Source of the DNA: Amycolatopsis rifamycinica
GTDB lineage: Bacteria; Actinomycetota; Actinomycetes; Mycobacteriales; Pseudonocardiaceae
DNA: 64,000 bases
Direction of reading: 5' to 3'
Assembly: GCF_000695625.1 (NCBI RefSeq)
Contig: NZ_JMQI01000005.1
Span: 1-64,000, forward strand
Part shown: piece after piece, positions 48,956 to 56,904 of the stretch
Layout of the letters: each line of letters starts with the position of its first letter
How positions within the stretch are numbered: position 1 is the first letter of the stretch
Made by a program: the position numbers and the translations under genes
Notes under the pieces: generated by a model
Database searches by the model: none
Seen by the model: the letters and a program-made list of their open reading frames with translations, nothing else
What the model was told of the DNA's origin: nothing

Positions 48956-49526
48956 CGGCACCGGGGCCGACATGGTCCCCACCCCGGTCAAGATCATCAT
49001 CGCGGGCGGTTTCGGCGCGGGGAAGACCACGATGGTCGGTTCGGTCAGCGAGATCCCGCCGCTGACCACCGAAGAGGTGCTCACCGAGGCGAGCGCCGGC
49101 ATCGACGACCTGTCCGGCGTCGAACGGAAGACGACCACGACGGTCGCCCTGGACTTCGGCCGGATCACCATCTCGCCGCGGCACGTGCTGTACCTGTTCG
49201 GGACGCCGGGCCAGGCGCGCTTCTGGTTCATGTGGGACGACCTGGCCCGGGGGGCGATCGGGACGGTCGTGCTGGTCGACACCCGGCGGCTGGAGACGAG
49301 CTTCGCCGCCATCGACTTCTTCGAGCGGCGGAAGATCCCATTCGTCGTCGCGGTGAACTGCTTCGACAACGCCCCGCGCTACACCGCCGACGAGATCCGC
49401 GAGGCCCTGGTGGTCCCGGACCGTGTGCCCATCGTCATGTGTGACGCACGCGACCGCGACTCCAGCAAGCTCGCGCTGATCCGTTTGGTGAAGCACGCGA
49501 TGACCGTGGTGCCGGCCCGGGTCTGA
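48936..49526 (+). CDS. cvnD: Conservon small GTPase (CvnD-like)
   Basis: 196 residues. P-loop IIIAGGFGAGKTTMVGSVSE, switch region with VERKTTTTVALDFGRI, G3 variant YLFGTPGQARFWFMWDDLAR (FGTPGQ replaces DxxGQ), and G4 VAVNCFDNA. This is the standard conservon GTPase form, related to MglA. It closes the four-gene conservon. The next gene (prenyltransferase) starts 162 bases later behind an AT-rich leader, so it probably has its own promoter. Confidence 0.94.
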   Translation: MASSSTDGTGADMVPTPVKIIIAGGFGAGKTTMVGSVSEIPPLTTEEVLTEASAGIDDLSGVERKTTTTVALDFGRITISPRHVLYLFGTPGQARFWFMWDDLARGAIGTVVLVDTRRLETSFAAIDFFERRKIPFVVAVNCFDNAPRYTADEIREALVVPDRVPIVMCDARDRDSSKLALIRLVKHAMTVVPARV

Positions 49527-49688
49527 GACCTGCGCGTTGTCCGGTTTTGTCCGCACAGGACACCGCCGGTGTCCGCTGTGGCCCTCCGTGGCCGCCGCGG
49601 GCACCGGCGTACCCACATGGCGCAATTGACTGGACCACTCGGGTGCAGACTTTTAGTTGAGCAAGCATCCAACTGATAGCATCCGCTC

Positions 49689-50798
49689 GTGACGAGTCGC
49701 GCGCCGGAGTTTCCTGAATATATAAGGGAAAACTATCCGGCTCAGGGTCGTCTCTTCGGCGACTTTCTGTGTGGACTGTGGTCGACCGCGTGTGAAGCGC
49801 TGGACGTCCCGTGGGAGCAGTCGGTCCGGACCACCCGGATGCTGCGGTCCCTGCTGCCGCCGTGGGCGCACGAGCGGATCGGCCCGGCCCCCGCCCCACC
49901 GTCCTATGTGGCGGACGACGGCTTCCCGGCCGAGATGTCGGTCAACTGGTCCGGCGCGCACCCGGAACTGCGCGTGCTGTTCGACAGCCTCGGCCACGAC
50001 GTGGTCTGGCCTGGTGACAGCGTTTTCCACACCCGGCGGCTCGACCACGTCCGCGAGACGTTCACCCCGCGGGCGGGCCGGCCGTCACCCGCGCCGCTGT
50101 GGCATTCGATCGCCTGGCGGCCCCCGGCCGGCTTGATCCACAAGACGTACTTCGGGCTGTACTCCTGGCCGCACGCGCACCGCGAGGCCGCGGTCGCCGA
50201 AGCCATGGCGCGGCTCGGCCTGGCCGAAGCCTGGGCCCGCACCCGCCGTCGCGTCGAAACTGTCGAAGGCGACCGCGAGATCGAGTTCTTCGCCGTCGAC
50301 CTGACCGAGGACGCACAGGCCCGCGTGAAGATCTACTACCGCAACCACGGCGCCGGCCTCGCCGAGGTCGAGCGCGTCGCCGCGGTGGCACTGCACCACG
50401 ACTCCGGCCGGGCACGGGCCGCATACCAGACGCTGGCCGGCGAAGGGGCCGGCGCGGGCGAGGCGGCGTTGAGCTGCCTGGCCTTCCGGTCCGGCGTGGA
50501 CCGCGCCGCCGAGTCCACCACCTACCTGCGGCTGCCCGCCCTCGCGCCGGACGACGGGGAAGCCGTGGAGCGCACGGCCGCGCTGCTGCACGAGCAAGGT
50601 GTCGACCCCGGGCGGTTCCGCACCCTCGCCGCCGCGGTGGCGCCCGAGCCGCTGAGCCGCAGCAAGGGCGTGCTGGAACTGGTGAGCTTCCGCGCGGCCG
50701 GCCGGCCCGGCGACGTCACCACGTACTTCCGGTTCCCGGTGTTCGACCGGCCCCCGCCGGCCCCCTTTCGCCCGTCGATCTCGGATGACCACCGTTAA
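49689..50798 (+). CDS. DMATS-type aromatic (indole) prenyltransferase
   Basis: 369 residues from a GTG. The pattern fits bacterial DMATS/ABBA-fold enzymes: W-rich helical start (GDFLCGLWSTACEALDVPWE), PAEMSVNWSGAHPELRVLFD, paired strands each bearing basic or aromatic pyrophosphate-shield residues (LIHKTYFGLYSWPHAHREAA, ARVKIYYRNHGAGLAEVERV), then TTYLRLPAL and VTTYFRFPVF. It should transfer a dimethylallyl group to an indole or other aromatic. The first 15 codons are unusually AT-rich. The next ribosome site overlaps this gene's stop. Family call is good; substrate unknown. Confidence 0.8.
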   Translation: MTSRAPEFPEYIRENYPAQGRLFGDFLCGLWSTACEALDVPWEQSVRTTRMLRSLLPPWAHERIGPAPAPPSYVADDGFPAEMSVNWSGAHPELRVLFDSLGHDVVWPGDSVFHTRRLDHVRETFTPRAGRPSPAPLWHSIAWRPPAGLIHKTYFGLYSWPHAHREAAVAEAMARLGLAEAWARTRRRVETVEGDREIEFFAVDLTEDAQARVKIYYRNHGAGLAEVERVAAVALHHDSGRARAAYQTLAGEGAGAGEAALSCLAFRSGVDRAAESTTYLRLPALAPDDGEAVERTAALLHEQGVDPGRFRTLAAAVAPEPLSRSKGVLELVSFRAAGRPGDVTTYFRFPVFDRPPPAPFRPSISDDHR

Positions 50799-50808
50799 GG
50801 AGCAGATC

Positions 50809-51438
50809 GTGACCGAGCAGGCCGTCGAGCGCATCGCCCGCCACAACGAGCAGCGGCAGCGGGAGTACGAGGGGTCGGAGCTGATCCGGCTGCTGACCGA
50901 CGAGAGCACCCCGGCCGAAACGAAGAAGGCGGTGCTCACCTACCTCCAGCCGTGGTCGAACGCCTTCCAGCGGATGATCAGCGCCCGGGTGACCTTCGAG
51001 AGCGACCCGGAACTGCGCGCGCTGGCGTGCGAGCACCAGGCCGAAGAGGTCGGCCACGACAAGATCCTGGCCCGCAGCCGCGCGGACGACCGGGACCTGG
51101 TCTGGGACCCGGTCATCGAGATGGGCGCGTCCTGGTTCGTCGACCAGTTCGCGATCCTGCCCGGCGTGCAGCGCGCGGTGCTGGCGCACCTGGCCCTCGA
51201 GGCGGGCAGCCTGGTGTTCAGCCAGGCGGGCACGAAAGCGTTCCCCGACGACGAATACTTCGAGCTGCACGACGAAGCCGACGTCGAACACCTCGAGATG
51301 GGCTACGAAGTGCTGCGGCGGCGCGCCGACTGGACGCCGGAGGCGGTGATCGACGTGCTCGACCGGGCGTGGCAGGTGATCGGCGTGGTTTCCGACCGCA
51401 TCGCGGAGTGCGCCCGCCGCGATACGGTGGCGGCATGA
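50809..51438 (+). CDS. Haem-oxygenase-like di-iron oxidase (iron-containing redox enzyme family)
   Basis: 209 residues from a GTG six bases after AAGGAG, which overlaps the prenyltransferase stop; an earlier ATG inside that gene is possible. All-helical, with iron-ligand patterns on two helices: ACEHQAEEVGHDKILA (E-x2-H) and LHDEADVEHLEMGYEVL. The last gives H-x3-D-x2-H, the same spacing as in SznF-type enzymes. Known members do N-oxygenation, decarboxylative desaturation or C-C cleavage. The stop overlaps the next ATG by four bases. A third Glu ligand on helix 1 could not be placed with certainty. Confidence 0.75.
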   Translation: MTEQAVERIARHNEQRQREYEGSELIRLLTDESTPAETKKAVLTYLQPWSNAFQRMISARVTFESDPELRALACEHQAEEVGHDKILARSRADDRDLVWDPVIEMGASWFVDQFAILPGVQRAVLAHLALEAGSLVFSQAGTKAFPDDEYFELHDEADVEHLEMGYEVLRRRADWTPEAVIDVLDRAWQVIGVVSDRIAECARRDTVAA

Positions 51439-52256
51439 CGACCACCGAACCGGCCGCCGCGGCCCGCGAGATCGCCGTCGAAGCCGCCGCCGCCTACCAG
51501 GAAGCGTTGGGAGAGCGCCTGATCGGCGTGTACCTGCTGGGGAGCCTGTCCTACGGCGGTTATTCCGCGGCCGCGAGCGACATCGACCTGGCCCTGGTCC
51601 TCACCGGCATCGGCGACGCCGACCGTTCGGCCGTGGACGAAACGACGAAGGCGTTGCAGGAGCGAAGCCCCTTGCACCGCAAGCTTTCGGTGTTCTGGGC
51701 TTCGCTGCCGGCGCTGCGCGAAGGCCGCGACGACGGCCGCTTCCCGGCCCTGGACCGCCTGCAGCTGGCCGACGACGGCCGCGTCCTCGTCGGCGAAGAC
51801 GTCCGCGCGGAGGTCGCCCGCCCGCAGCCGTCGGAGCTGCTGCTGGAGAGCGCGGGCTTCGCGATCGCGGTCCTGGCGACGGACGAGGTGACGGCCGAGT
51901 TCCGGTCGCCGAAGCGCCTGCTGGTGGACAAGGTCTGGTTCACGAAGGCGGTGCTGTTCCCGGTCCGCTTCCTGTACTCGGGCACGACGTCCACGGGCCG
52001 GGCGGCGAACAACGACGAAGCGATCGACTGGTACCTGGTCCAGCCGGACGCCCCGGCGGCCTCGCTGGTGCGGCTGGCGCGAGAGGTCCGCGCGGGTCAC
52101 CCGCTGGAGCCGGCGGAGGTGGAGCCGGAACTGGCCGCGGGCCTGGTGCCGTTGTACCGGTACTACATCGAGGCGGAGACCAGCCGGCTCCGGGAAACCG
52201 GAGCGCCCGAGGAGCTGGTCGCCGCGTTCGCCGACTGGGCCAAGCGGCTGGGGTGA
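51435..52256 (+). CDS. Nucleotidyltransferase-fold protein (AadA/ANT-like)
   Basis: 273 residues. The polymerase-beta-type NTase motif is LIGVYLLGSLSYGGYSAAAS followed by DIDLALVL: the GSxxxG and SDIDL metal aspartates. The C-terminal half is helical like the DUF4111/AadA substrate domain (SAGFAIAVLATDEVTAEFRS, YRYYIEAETSRLRE). It could adenylylate a small molecule, possibly the product of this operon as self-protection, or a protein. It is coupled to the di-iron oxidase by ATGA. A terminator follows eight bases after the stop. Confidence 0.82.
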   Translation: MTTTEPAAAAREIAVEAAAAYQEALGERLIGVYLLGSLSYGGYSAAASDIDLALVLTGIGDADRSAVDETTKALQERSPLHRKLSVFWASLPALREGRDDGRFPALDRLQLADDGRVLVGEDVRAEVARPQPSELLLESAGFAIAVLATDEVTAEFRSPKRLLVDKVWFTKAVLFPVRFLYSGTTSTGRAANNDEAIDWYLVQPDAPAASLVRLAREVRAGHPLEPAEVEPELAAGLVPLYRYYIEAETSRLRETGAPEELVAAFADWAKRLG

Positions 52257-52264
52257 GGCCGGAT

Positions 52265-52294
52265 CCGGCGGTGTGCGGGGAAGCACACCGCCGG
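52265..52294 (+). terminator. Terminator after the prenyltransferase operon
   Basis: CCGGCGGTGTGC, loop GGGGAA, GCACACCGCCGG: a 12-bp perfect stem starting eight bases past the nucleotidyltransferase stop. There is no T tract, usual for actinomycetes. Confidence 0.75.
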
Positions 52295-52302
52295 GGCCGC
52301 GC

Positions 52303-52440
52303 TCAGTGGATCTGGACGTTGCCGCCGTCGAGCGTCTGGCCGTAGCCGGCCGAATCCGCTGGAGGACGTCCGCCGAGGCCACCGGCGCGAACCCGCCTGA
52401 CACGCCAGGATTCCGACGAGGCCGGGGAACCGGCGCCTTC
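52303..52440 (-). pseudogene. Possible 3' remnant of an SDR-like gene
   Basis: On the minus strand one frame ends SAGYGQTLDGGNVQIH-stop near 52303. This resembles the common SDR C-terminus (GQTLDVDGG...), with one or two residues missing. Nothing upstream is intact. It would be the tail of a deleted gene between the operon terminator and the SigJ gene. Weak evidence. Confidence 0.3.
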
Positions 52441-52446
52441 TCCCCC

Positions 52447-53331
52447 TCAGCGCAGGGTCAACGGCGTCTCCGCCGCCACCCGGGTCAGCTTCTCCGGGTT
52501 CCGGACGAAGTACAGCCCGCTGATCCGGCCGCCCTCGACGCGGGCGGCCATGATGCCGTCGAACGAGCCGTTCACGTACATCGCCAGCGCCGGGTTGCCG
52601 TTCACCAGCACCGGCACGCCGGACAGCGCCACCTCCGCCTTGCCGATGCCGCCCACGATGAACCGGCTCACCTTGTCCGCTCCGGACACCGGGCGCAGGG
52701 CCGCCTGCCGGACGCCGCCGCCGTCGCTCATCAGGACCACGTCCGGGGCCAGCAGATCCAGCAGCCCCTGCAGGTCCTGGCCCTCCAGTGCGCGCTGGAA
52801 CGACTCCAGCACCGCCCGGGTCTCCCGCGCCGACACCGCCTCACGCGGTCGTCGCGCGTCGACGTGCTTGCGGGCCCGGTGGGCGATCTGCCGGACCGCC
52901 GCCGGGGTTTTGCCCACCGCTTCCGCGATTTCGTCGTAGCCGACGTCGAACACCTCGCGCAGCACGAACACCGCGCGCTCGGTCGGTGCCAGCGTCTCGA
53001 GCACCAGCATCAGCGCCATCGACACGCTCTCCGCCAGCTCGACGTCCTCGGCCACGTCCGGCGTCGTCAGCAGCGGCTCCGGCAGCCACGGGCCGACGTA
53101 CGCCTCCTTGCGGCGCTTCATCGTGCGCAGCCGGTTGAGCGACAAGCGGGTCGTGATGCGAACCAGGTACGCGCGCTCGTCGCGCACCGCGGCCCGGTCG
53201 ACCTCGATCCAGCGCAGCCACGTCTCCTGGAGGACGTCCTCCGCGTCCGCCGCCGAGCCGAGCATCTCGTAGGCGACGGTGAACAGCAGATTCCGGTGGG
53301 CCACGAAGGCCCCGGTCGCCGGGTCGCTCAT
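52447..53331 (-). CDS. ECF41/SigJ-type sigma factor with SnoaL-like C-terminal domain
   Basis: 294 residues from the ATG of MSDPATGAFVAHRNLLFTVA, with GGAGGGG upstream. Region 2 is YEMLGSAADAEDVLQETWLR, and the region 4 recognition helix is GKTPAAVRQIAHRARKHVDA. ECF41 signatures are present: YVGPWLPEPL, the MSDGGGVRQAAL loop, and the terminal VRNPEKL (family NPDKL). The C-terminal NTF2-like domain serves as a built-in regulator. Usual ECF41 partners (carboxymuconolactone decarboxylase or oxidoreductase) are not adjacent. Confidence 0.92.
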   Translation of the reverse strand: MSDPATGAFVAHRNLLFTVAYEMLGSAADAEDVLQETWLRWIEVDRAAVRDERAYLVRITTRLSLNRLRTMKRRKEAYVGPWLPEPLLTTPDVAEDVELAESVSMALMLVLETLAPTERAVFVLREVFDVGYDEIAEAVGKTPAAVRQIAHRARKHVDARRPREAVSARETRAVLESFQRALEGQDLQGLLDLLAPDVVLMSDGGGVRQAALRPVSGADKVSRFIVGGIGKAEVALSGVPVLVNGNPALAMYVNGSFDGIMAARVEGGRISGLYFVRNPEKLTRVAAETPLTLR

Positions 53332-53345
53332 CGAAACCCCTCCGA

Positions 53346-53420
53346 TCACGCGGTGAAATCGCCGAACCGGCCCCAGGCGACGAAGGCCGCCACGGCCAGG
53401 TTCAGTAGTGCCAGGTTCAC
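53346..53420 (-). CDS. Possible 24-codon leader ORF upstream of sigJ
   Basis: GTG start with GGAGAGGAG six bases upstream. It encodes MNLALLNLAVAAFVAWGRFG, then DFTA and stop, 14 bases before the sigma gene ATG. A hydrophobic single-span peptide, too small for a family call. It may be a real membrane peptide or a leader coupling translation to sigJ. Confidence 0.45.
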   Translation of the reverse strand: MNLALLNLAVAAFVAWGRFGDFTA

Positions 53421-53488
53421 GAAGTTCTCCTCTCCACGGTGTCCGGCCTCAAGACACCGCGCGGCGGGTACGTGTGACATCTTGATTT

Positions 53489-53510
53489 CTGTACCTACTA
53501 GTATGTACAG
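53489..53510. promoter_or_regulatory. 22-bp near-perfect palindrome upstream of tetR
   Basis: Core TGTACCTACTAGTATGTACA at 53490-53509, extended by C and G at the ends, with one mismatched pair. It ends nine bases before the tetR start and also lies upstream of the divergent leader/sigJ unit. A typical TetR operator. Confidence 0.8.
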
Positions 53511-53519
53511 TCGGGCCCC

Positions 53520-54077
53520 ATGGGAACCCGGGACCAGCTCGTCGACAGCGCCCGCGAACTGCTGTGGGAACGCGGCTACGTCGGCACCAGCCCCAAGGCC
53601 ATCCAGCAGCGGGCGGGGGCCGGCCAAGGCAGCATGTACCACCACTTCGCCGGCAAGAAGGACCTCGCGCTCGCCGCCGTCCGGCGCAGTGCCGGCGAAC
53701 TGCTGGCCGCCGCCGACGCGCAGCTGCGCGCGCCCGGCACCGCCGTCGAGCGCATCACCGCCTACCTGCGCCGTGAGCGCGAAGTCCTCAAGGGCTGCCC
53801 CATCGGCCGGCTCGCCCAGGACCCCGACGTCGTCGCCGACCCGGTGCTGCGCGCGCCGGTCGACGAGACGCTCACCCGGCTGCGCGCCCGGCTGGCCGAG
53901 GTCCTCGCCGAAGGCCGCGACGCCGGCGAACTGCCCGCCACCCTCGACACCGCCGCGCTGGCCGCCACGATCGTCGCCGTGCTGCAGGGCGGCTACGTGC
54001 TGGCCCGCGCCGCGAACCGCCCCGAGCCGTTCGACCAGGCCGTTTCCGGCGTGCTCGCCCTGCTCGCCGCCCACTGA
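53520..54077 (+). CDS. TetR-family transcriptional regulator
   Basis: 185 residues. The HTH is KAIQQRAGAGQGSMYHHFAG, followed by KKDLALAAVRRSAGELLA; the LKGCPIGRLAQDPDVVADPV segment is characteristic of the LmrA/YxaF-like TetR subgroup that senses small aromatics. It precedes a bicupin gene by 17 bases, probably in one transcript, with a 22-bp operator just upstream. Confidence 0.92.
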   Translation: MGTRDQLVDSARELLWERGYVGTSPKAIQQRAGAGQGSMYHHFAGKKDLALAAVRRSAGELLAAADAQLRAPGTAVERITAYLRREREVLKGCPIGRLAQDPDVVADPVLRAPVDETLTRLRARLAEVLAEGRDAGELPATLDTAALAATIVAVLQGGYVLARAANRPEPFDQAVSGVLALLAAH

Positions 54078-54094
54078 CCCCCGGGAGAACCGAA

Positions 54095-54823
54095 GTGCAC
54101 GTCCGCCACCTTCCGTCCCCCTGCGCCCCCGCCCCCGCCGACGCGATCACCGGCAGCGCGTGGATCACCTCGCTCGCCGTCCCCGAAGGCCCGTCGCGCA
54201 CCCGCGTCGACCGCGTCCAGTTCGCCCCCGGGGCTCGCACCCGCTGGCACCGGCACCCGCTCGGCCAGGTGCTCGTCGTCACCGAAGGCACCGGCTACGT
54301 CCAGCGCCGCGGCGGCCCGGCCCAGCTGATCCGCCCCGGCGACACGGTCCGCGTCGCCGCCGGCGAGTGGCACTGGCACGGCGCCACCGACACGACGTCG
54401 CTGACCCACCTGGCGATCGAGGAACTGCCCGCCGACGGCACCCCGACCGAGCTCGGCGAACCGGCGGGCGAGGGGGAACCGGCCGCCGTCCCGGCCGTGA
54501 CCCGCACGCTGCTGCTGGACCAGCGGTTGCCGGCCCCGCGCGTGATCGACCACGTCGAGGTCCGGCGCATCACCATCGCGCCGAACGAGAACCCGGGCCT
54601 GCACGTCCACAACGGACCGGTGTTCGGCAGCATCGAATCGGGCTCGGCCGTTTACCAGGTCGAAGGCGAGCCCGAAGCCGTGCTCACCCCCGGCGACGTC
54701 TTCCACGAGCCGGAATCGACCCGGATCGCCCGGTTCGACGCCCTCGGCGAAGGCGTCACGTTCCTCGCCTACTTCCCCGTCGGCCCAGGCGAAACCCCCA
54801 CTCTGACGCTGCTGGACAGCTGA
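54095..54823 (+). CDS. Bicupin protein (two cupin domains)
   Basis: 242 residues from a GTG after GGGAG. Cupin 1 has metal ligands in GARTRWHRHPLGQVLVVTEG and AGEWHWHGATDTTS. Cupin 2 (from about residue 145) has ENPGLHVHNGPVFGSIESGS and LTPGDVFHEPEST. The first domain matches (R)-mandelonitrile-lyase-like or quercetinase-like small cupins. Small-molecule oxygenase, isomerase or lyase activity is possible. The upstream TetR likely controls it. Confidence 0.87.
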   Translation: MHVRHLPSPCAPAPADAITGSAWITSLAVPEGPSRTRVDRVQFAPGARTRWHRHPLGQVLVVTEGTGYVQRRGGPAQLIRPGDTVRVAAGEWHWHGATDTTSLTHLAIEELPADGTPTELGEPAGEGEPAAVPAVTRTLLLDQRLPAPRVIDHVEVRRITIAPNENPGLHVHNGPVFGSIESGSAVYQVEGEPEAVLTPGDVFHEPESTRIARFDALGEGVTFLAYFPVGPGETPTLTLLDS

Positions 54824-55007
54824 CGCCACACCGCACGCTTCACCCGGGTACACGGCTGCCGGTTCATCGCGGTTCACCACATTTCCGAACTCTTTCCTCA
54901 CGGGACGAAGCTCTGGACAACGGGGCGCGCGCGGGTCACGATTACGCCGTGCTCGCCCTTCGTTGATCCCCCGGAAAGAATCGGTTACCCCTTCACGGGG
55001 CGGACAT

Positions 55008-55021
55008 TGTTATCGCTAACA
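55008..55021. promoter_or_regulatory. LacI-type operator upstream of the DUF1996 gene
   Basis: TGTTATCGCTAACA: arms TGTTA/TAACA around a CG centre, as in LacI-family sites (TGTTAGCGCTAACA form) of actinobacterial sugar genes. It lies 66 bases before the DUF1996 start. A further 8-7-8 inverted repeat (CCACTGG...CCAGTGG, 55031-55053) is in the leader. No LacI gene is in the window. Confidence 0.55.
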
Positions 55022-55086
55022 GAGAACCGCTCCACTGGTGTCGGGCCAGTGGAATCTCTTCCCTTTGAACCCATCGGAGTCACTTC

Positions 55087-56853
55087 ATGCCCGGAAGCAC
55101 GGGAAAGCACCGCATCTCCCGACGAACCAAGATCGCCACCGGCGTCCTCGCACTGGCCGTGGCCGCCGGCGGCATCGCGGTGTCGACCACCTTCGGCGAC
55201 CCCGGCCAGGCCAGCGCGGACGAGGCCGACCCGGCGCTCTACATCGACATCCTCAAAGTCGCCCCGAACAACACCGAGCCGGCGAACTCCCGCGCCGCGT
55301 CCACCGGCACCTTCACCGTCGACTGCGGCCGCAACGAGAACCAGCACTTCAACCCGGACAACTTCGTCGCCCAGCCCGGCGTGCGCAACGGCGCCCAGCA
55401 CCTGCACGACTACGTCGGCAACCTCTCGTCGAACGCGGACTCGAACAACAAGAGCCTCGAAGCCGCCGGAACCACCTGCAAAAACGGCGACAAATCCGCC
55501 TATTTCTGGCCGGTCGTGCGCATCGACACCGGTGACGAAGAGAAGAACCCGCCCGCGAAGTCCCCCGACGGCGACCGCGACCAGGCGGCCCAGGACGGCG
55601 CGTCCCCGGTGATCACCTGCCCGGACGTCGCCAGCAAGCTCCCCGACGTCCCCGACTCGGCGATGGCCGAGGTCAACCGCAACCTCGACCTACTCGAGAC
55701 GCAGCTCGACGAGGCCAACAAGCGGCTGGTCAGCACCCGCGGCCAGGGCGGCCCCAACTTCGTCCGGAACGCCATCCTCGGCCCGCTCAAGGACAAGCGC
55801 GTCGCCACCATCGACCGCATGGCCATCGCCATCGGCCGCACCGCGGCCCGGCCCCAGGGCCTCGACGCCCTCGCCCCGTGCGCGCTCAAGGAGCAGGCCG
55901 GCACCGGCGGCAACCCGGCGAGCAACGGCGGCGGCGCCCCCGGCGGCGCGGTGCAGCAGATCAGCTGCCCGGACGTCGCGAGCAAGCTCCCCGCCGTCCC
56001 GGCGTCGGCCAAGGCCGAAGTGGACCGCAACCTCCAGCTGCTGAACACGCAGCTCCAGGAGGCGAACCAGCGGCTGGTCAGCACCCAGCGCCAGGGCGGC
56101 CCCGACTTCGTCCGGAACGCCATCCTCGGCCCGCTCGAGGACAAGCGCGTCGCCACCATCGACCGCATGGCCATCGCCATCGGCCGCACCGCGGCCCGTC
56201 CTCAGGGCCTCGACGCCCTCGCGCCGTGCACGCTCGGCCAGGGCGGCAACGGGAACAACGGCGGGGCGACGGCGACGCCACCGCTGCCCGGCCCGGACGC
56301 CAACAACGAGCTGCCGGACAACGACGGCACGATCCAGCGGCCGGCGAAGGCCGGCATCACCTTCCGCGGCAGCGCGGCGGGCAAGGTCGTCGCGATGCCG
56401 AAGTTCCTGCGTGCGCTGACCGGTGACGCCAAGCCCTCCATCAACGGCACCAAGAACACCCGGGCGGCGTGGACCTGCACCGGCTTCGAAAACCGGTTGA
56501 CCGACAAGTACCCGATCTGCCCCGAGGGCAGCAAGGTCGAGCGGATCCATGACTTCCCGAGCTGCTGGGACGGCAAGAACACCGACAGCGCCAACCACCG
56601 CACCCACATCGTCTTCCCCGACGAGAACGGCCGGTGCGCGGCGGGCTTCAAGGCGGTGCCGCAGCTGCGGACCACGCTCGTCTACGACATCCCGCACGAC
56701 ATCCAGGTCAAGAAGCAGTACAAAGTGGACTCGTTCCCGTCCGAAAAGCACAATCCCCTGTCCGACCACGACGACTTCGCGAACGTGATGTCGCAGAGCA
56801 TCATGAACCAGGTCGTCAACTGCATCAACCGCAACAAGACCTGCACCGCCTGA
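55087..56853 (+). CDS. Secreted DUF1996 protein with internal duplicated insert
   Basis: 588 residues. Basic N-terminus and signal/anchor helix (KIATGVLALAVAAGGIAVST). DUF1996 is split in two. The first part is at about 48-150 (YIDILKVAPNNTEPANSRAA, GAQHLHDYVGN). The second is at about 420-570 (MPKFLRALTGDAKPSINGTK, TGFENRLTDKYPICPEG, FPSCWDGKNTDSANHRTHIV). Between them sit two near-identical copies of an ~88-residue helical module (CPDVASKLP to LDALAPC, residues about 178-265 and 296-383). DUF1996 proteins are secreted by wood-degrading fungi and Streptomyces; function unsettled. Likely sugar-regulated. Confidence 0.85.
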   Translation: MPGSTGKHRISRRTKIATGVLALAVAAGGIAVSTTFGDPGQASADEADPALYIDILKVAPNNTEPANSRAASTGTFTVDCGRNENQHFNPDNFVAQPGVRNGAQHLHDYVGNLSSNADSNNKSLEAAGTTCKNGDKSAYFWPVVRIDTGDEEKNPPAKSPDGDRDQAAQDGASPVITCPDVASKLPDVPDSAMAEVNRNLDLLETQLDEANKRLVSTRGQGGPNFVRNAILGPLKDKRVATIDRMAIAIGRTAARPQGLDALAPCALKEQAGTGGNPASNGGGAPGGAVQQISCPDVASKLPAVPASAKAEVDRNLQLLNTQLQEANQRLVSTQRQGGPDFVRNAILGPLEDKRVATIDRMAIAIGRTAARPQGLDALAPCTLGQGGNGNNGGATATPPLPGPDANNELPDNDGTIQRPAKAGITFRGSAAGKVVAMPKFLRALTGDAKPSINGTKNTRAAWTCTGFENRLTDKYPICPEGSKVERIHDFPSCWDGKNTDSANHRTHIVFPDENGRCAAGFKAVPQLRTTLVYDIPHDIQVKKQYKVDSFPSEKHNPLSDHDDFANVMSQSIMNQVVNCINRNKTCTA

Positions 56854-56860
56854 CCCGCGC

Positions 56861-56891
56861 GGGTGCCCGCCGCGGACGGCGGCGGGCACCC
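56861..56891 (+). terminator. Hairpin between DUF1996 and GH43 genes
   Basis: GGGTGCCCGCCG, loop CGGACGG, CGGCGGGCACCC. The 12-bp stem begins eight bases after the DUF1996 stop and 14 bases before the GH43 start. It could attenuate rather than fully block read-through into GH43. Confidence 0.75.
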
Positions 56892-56904
56892 ATGAGGAGT
56901 ATCG

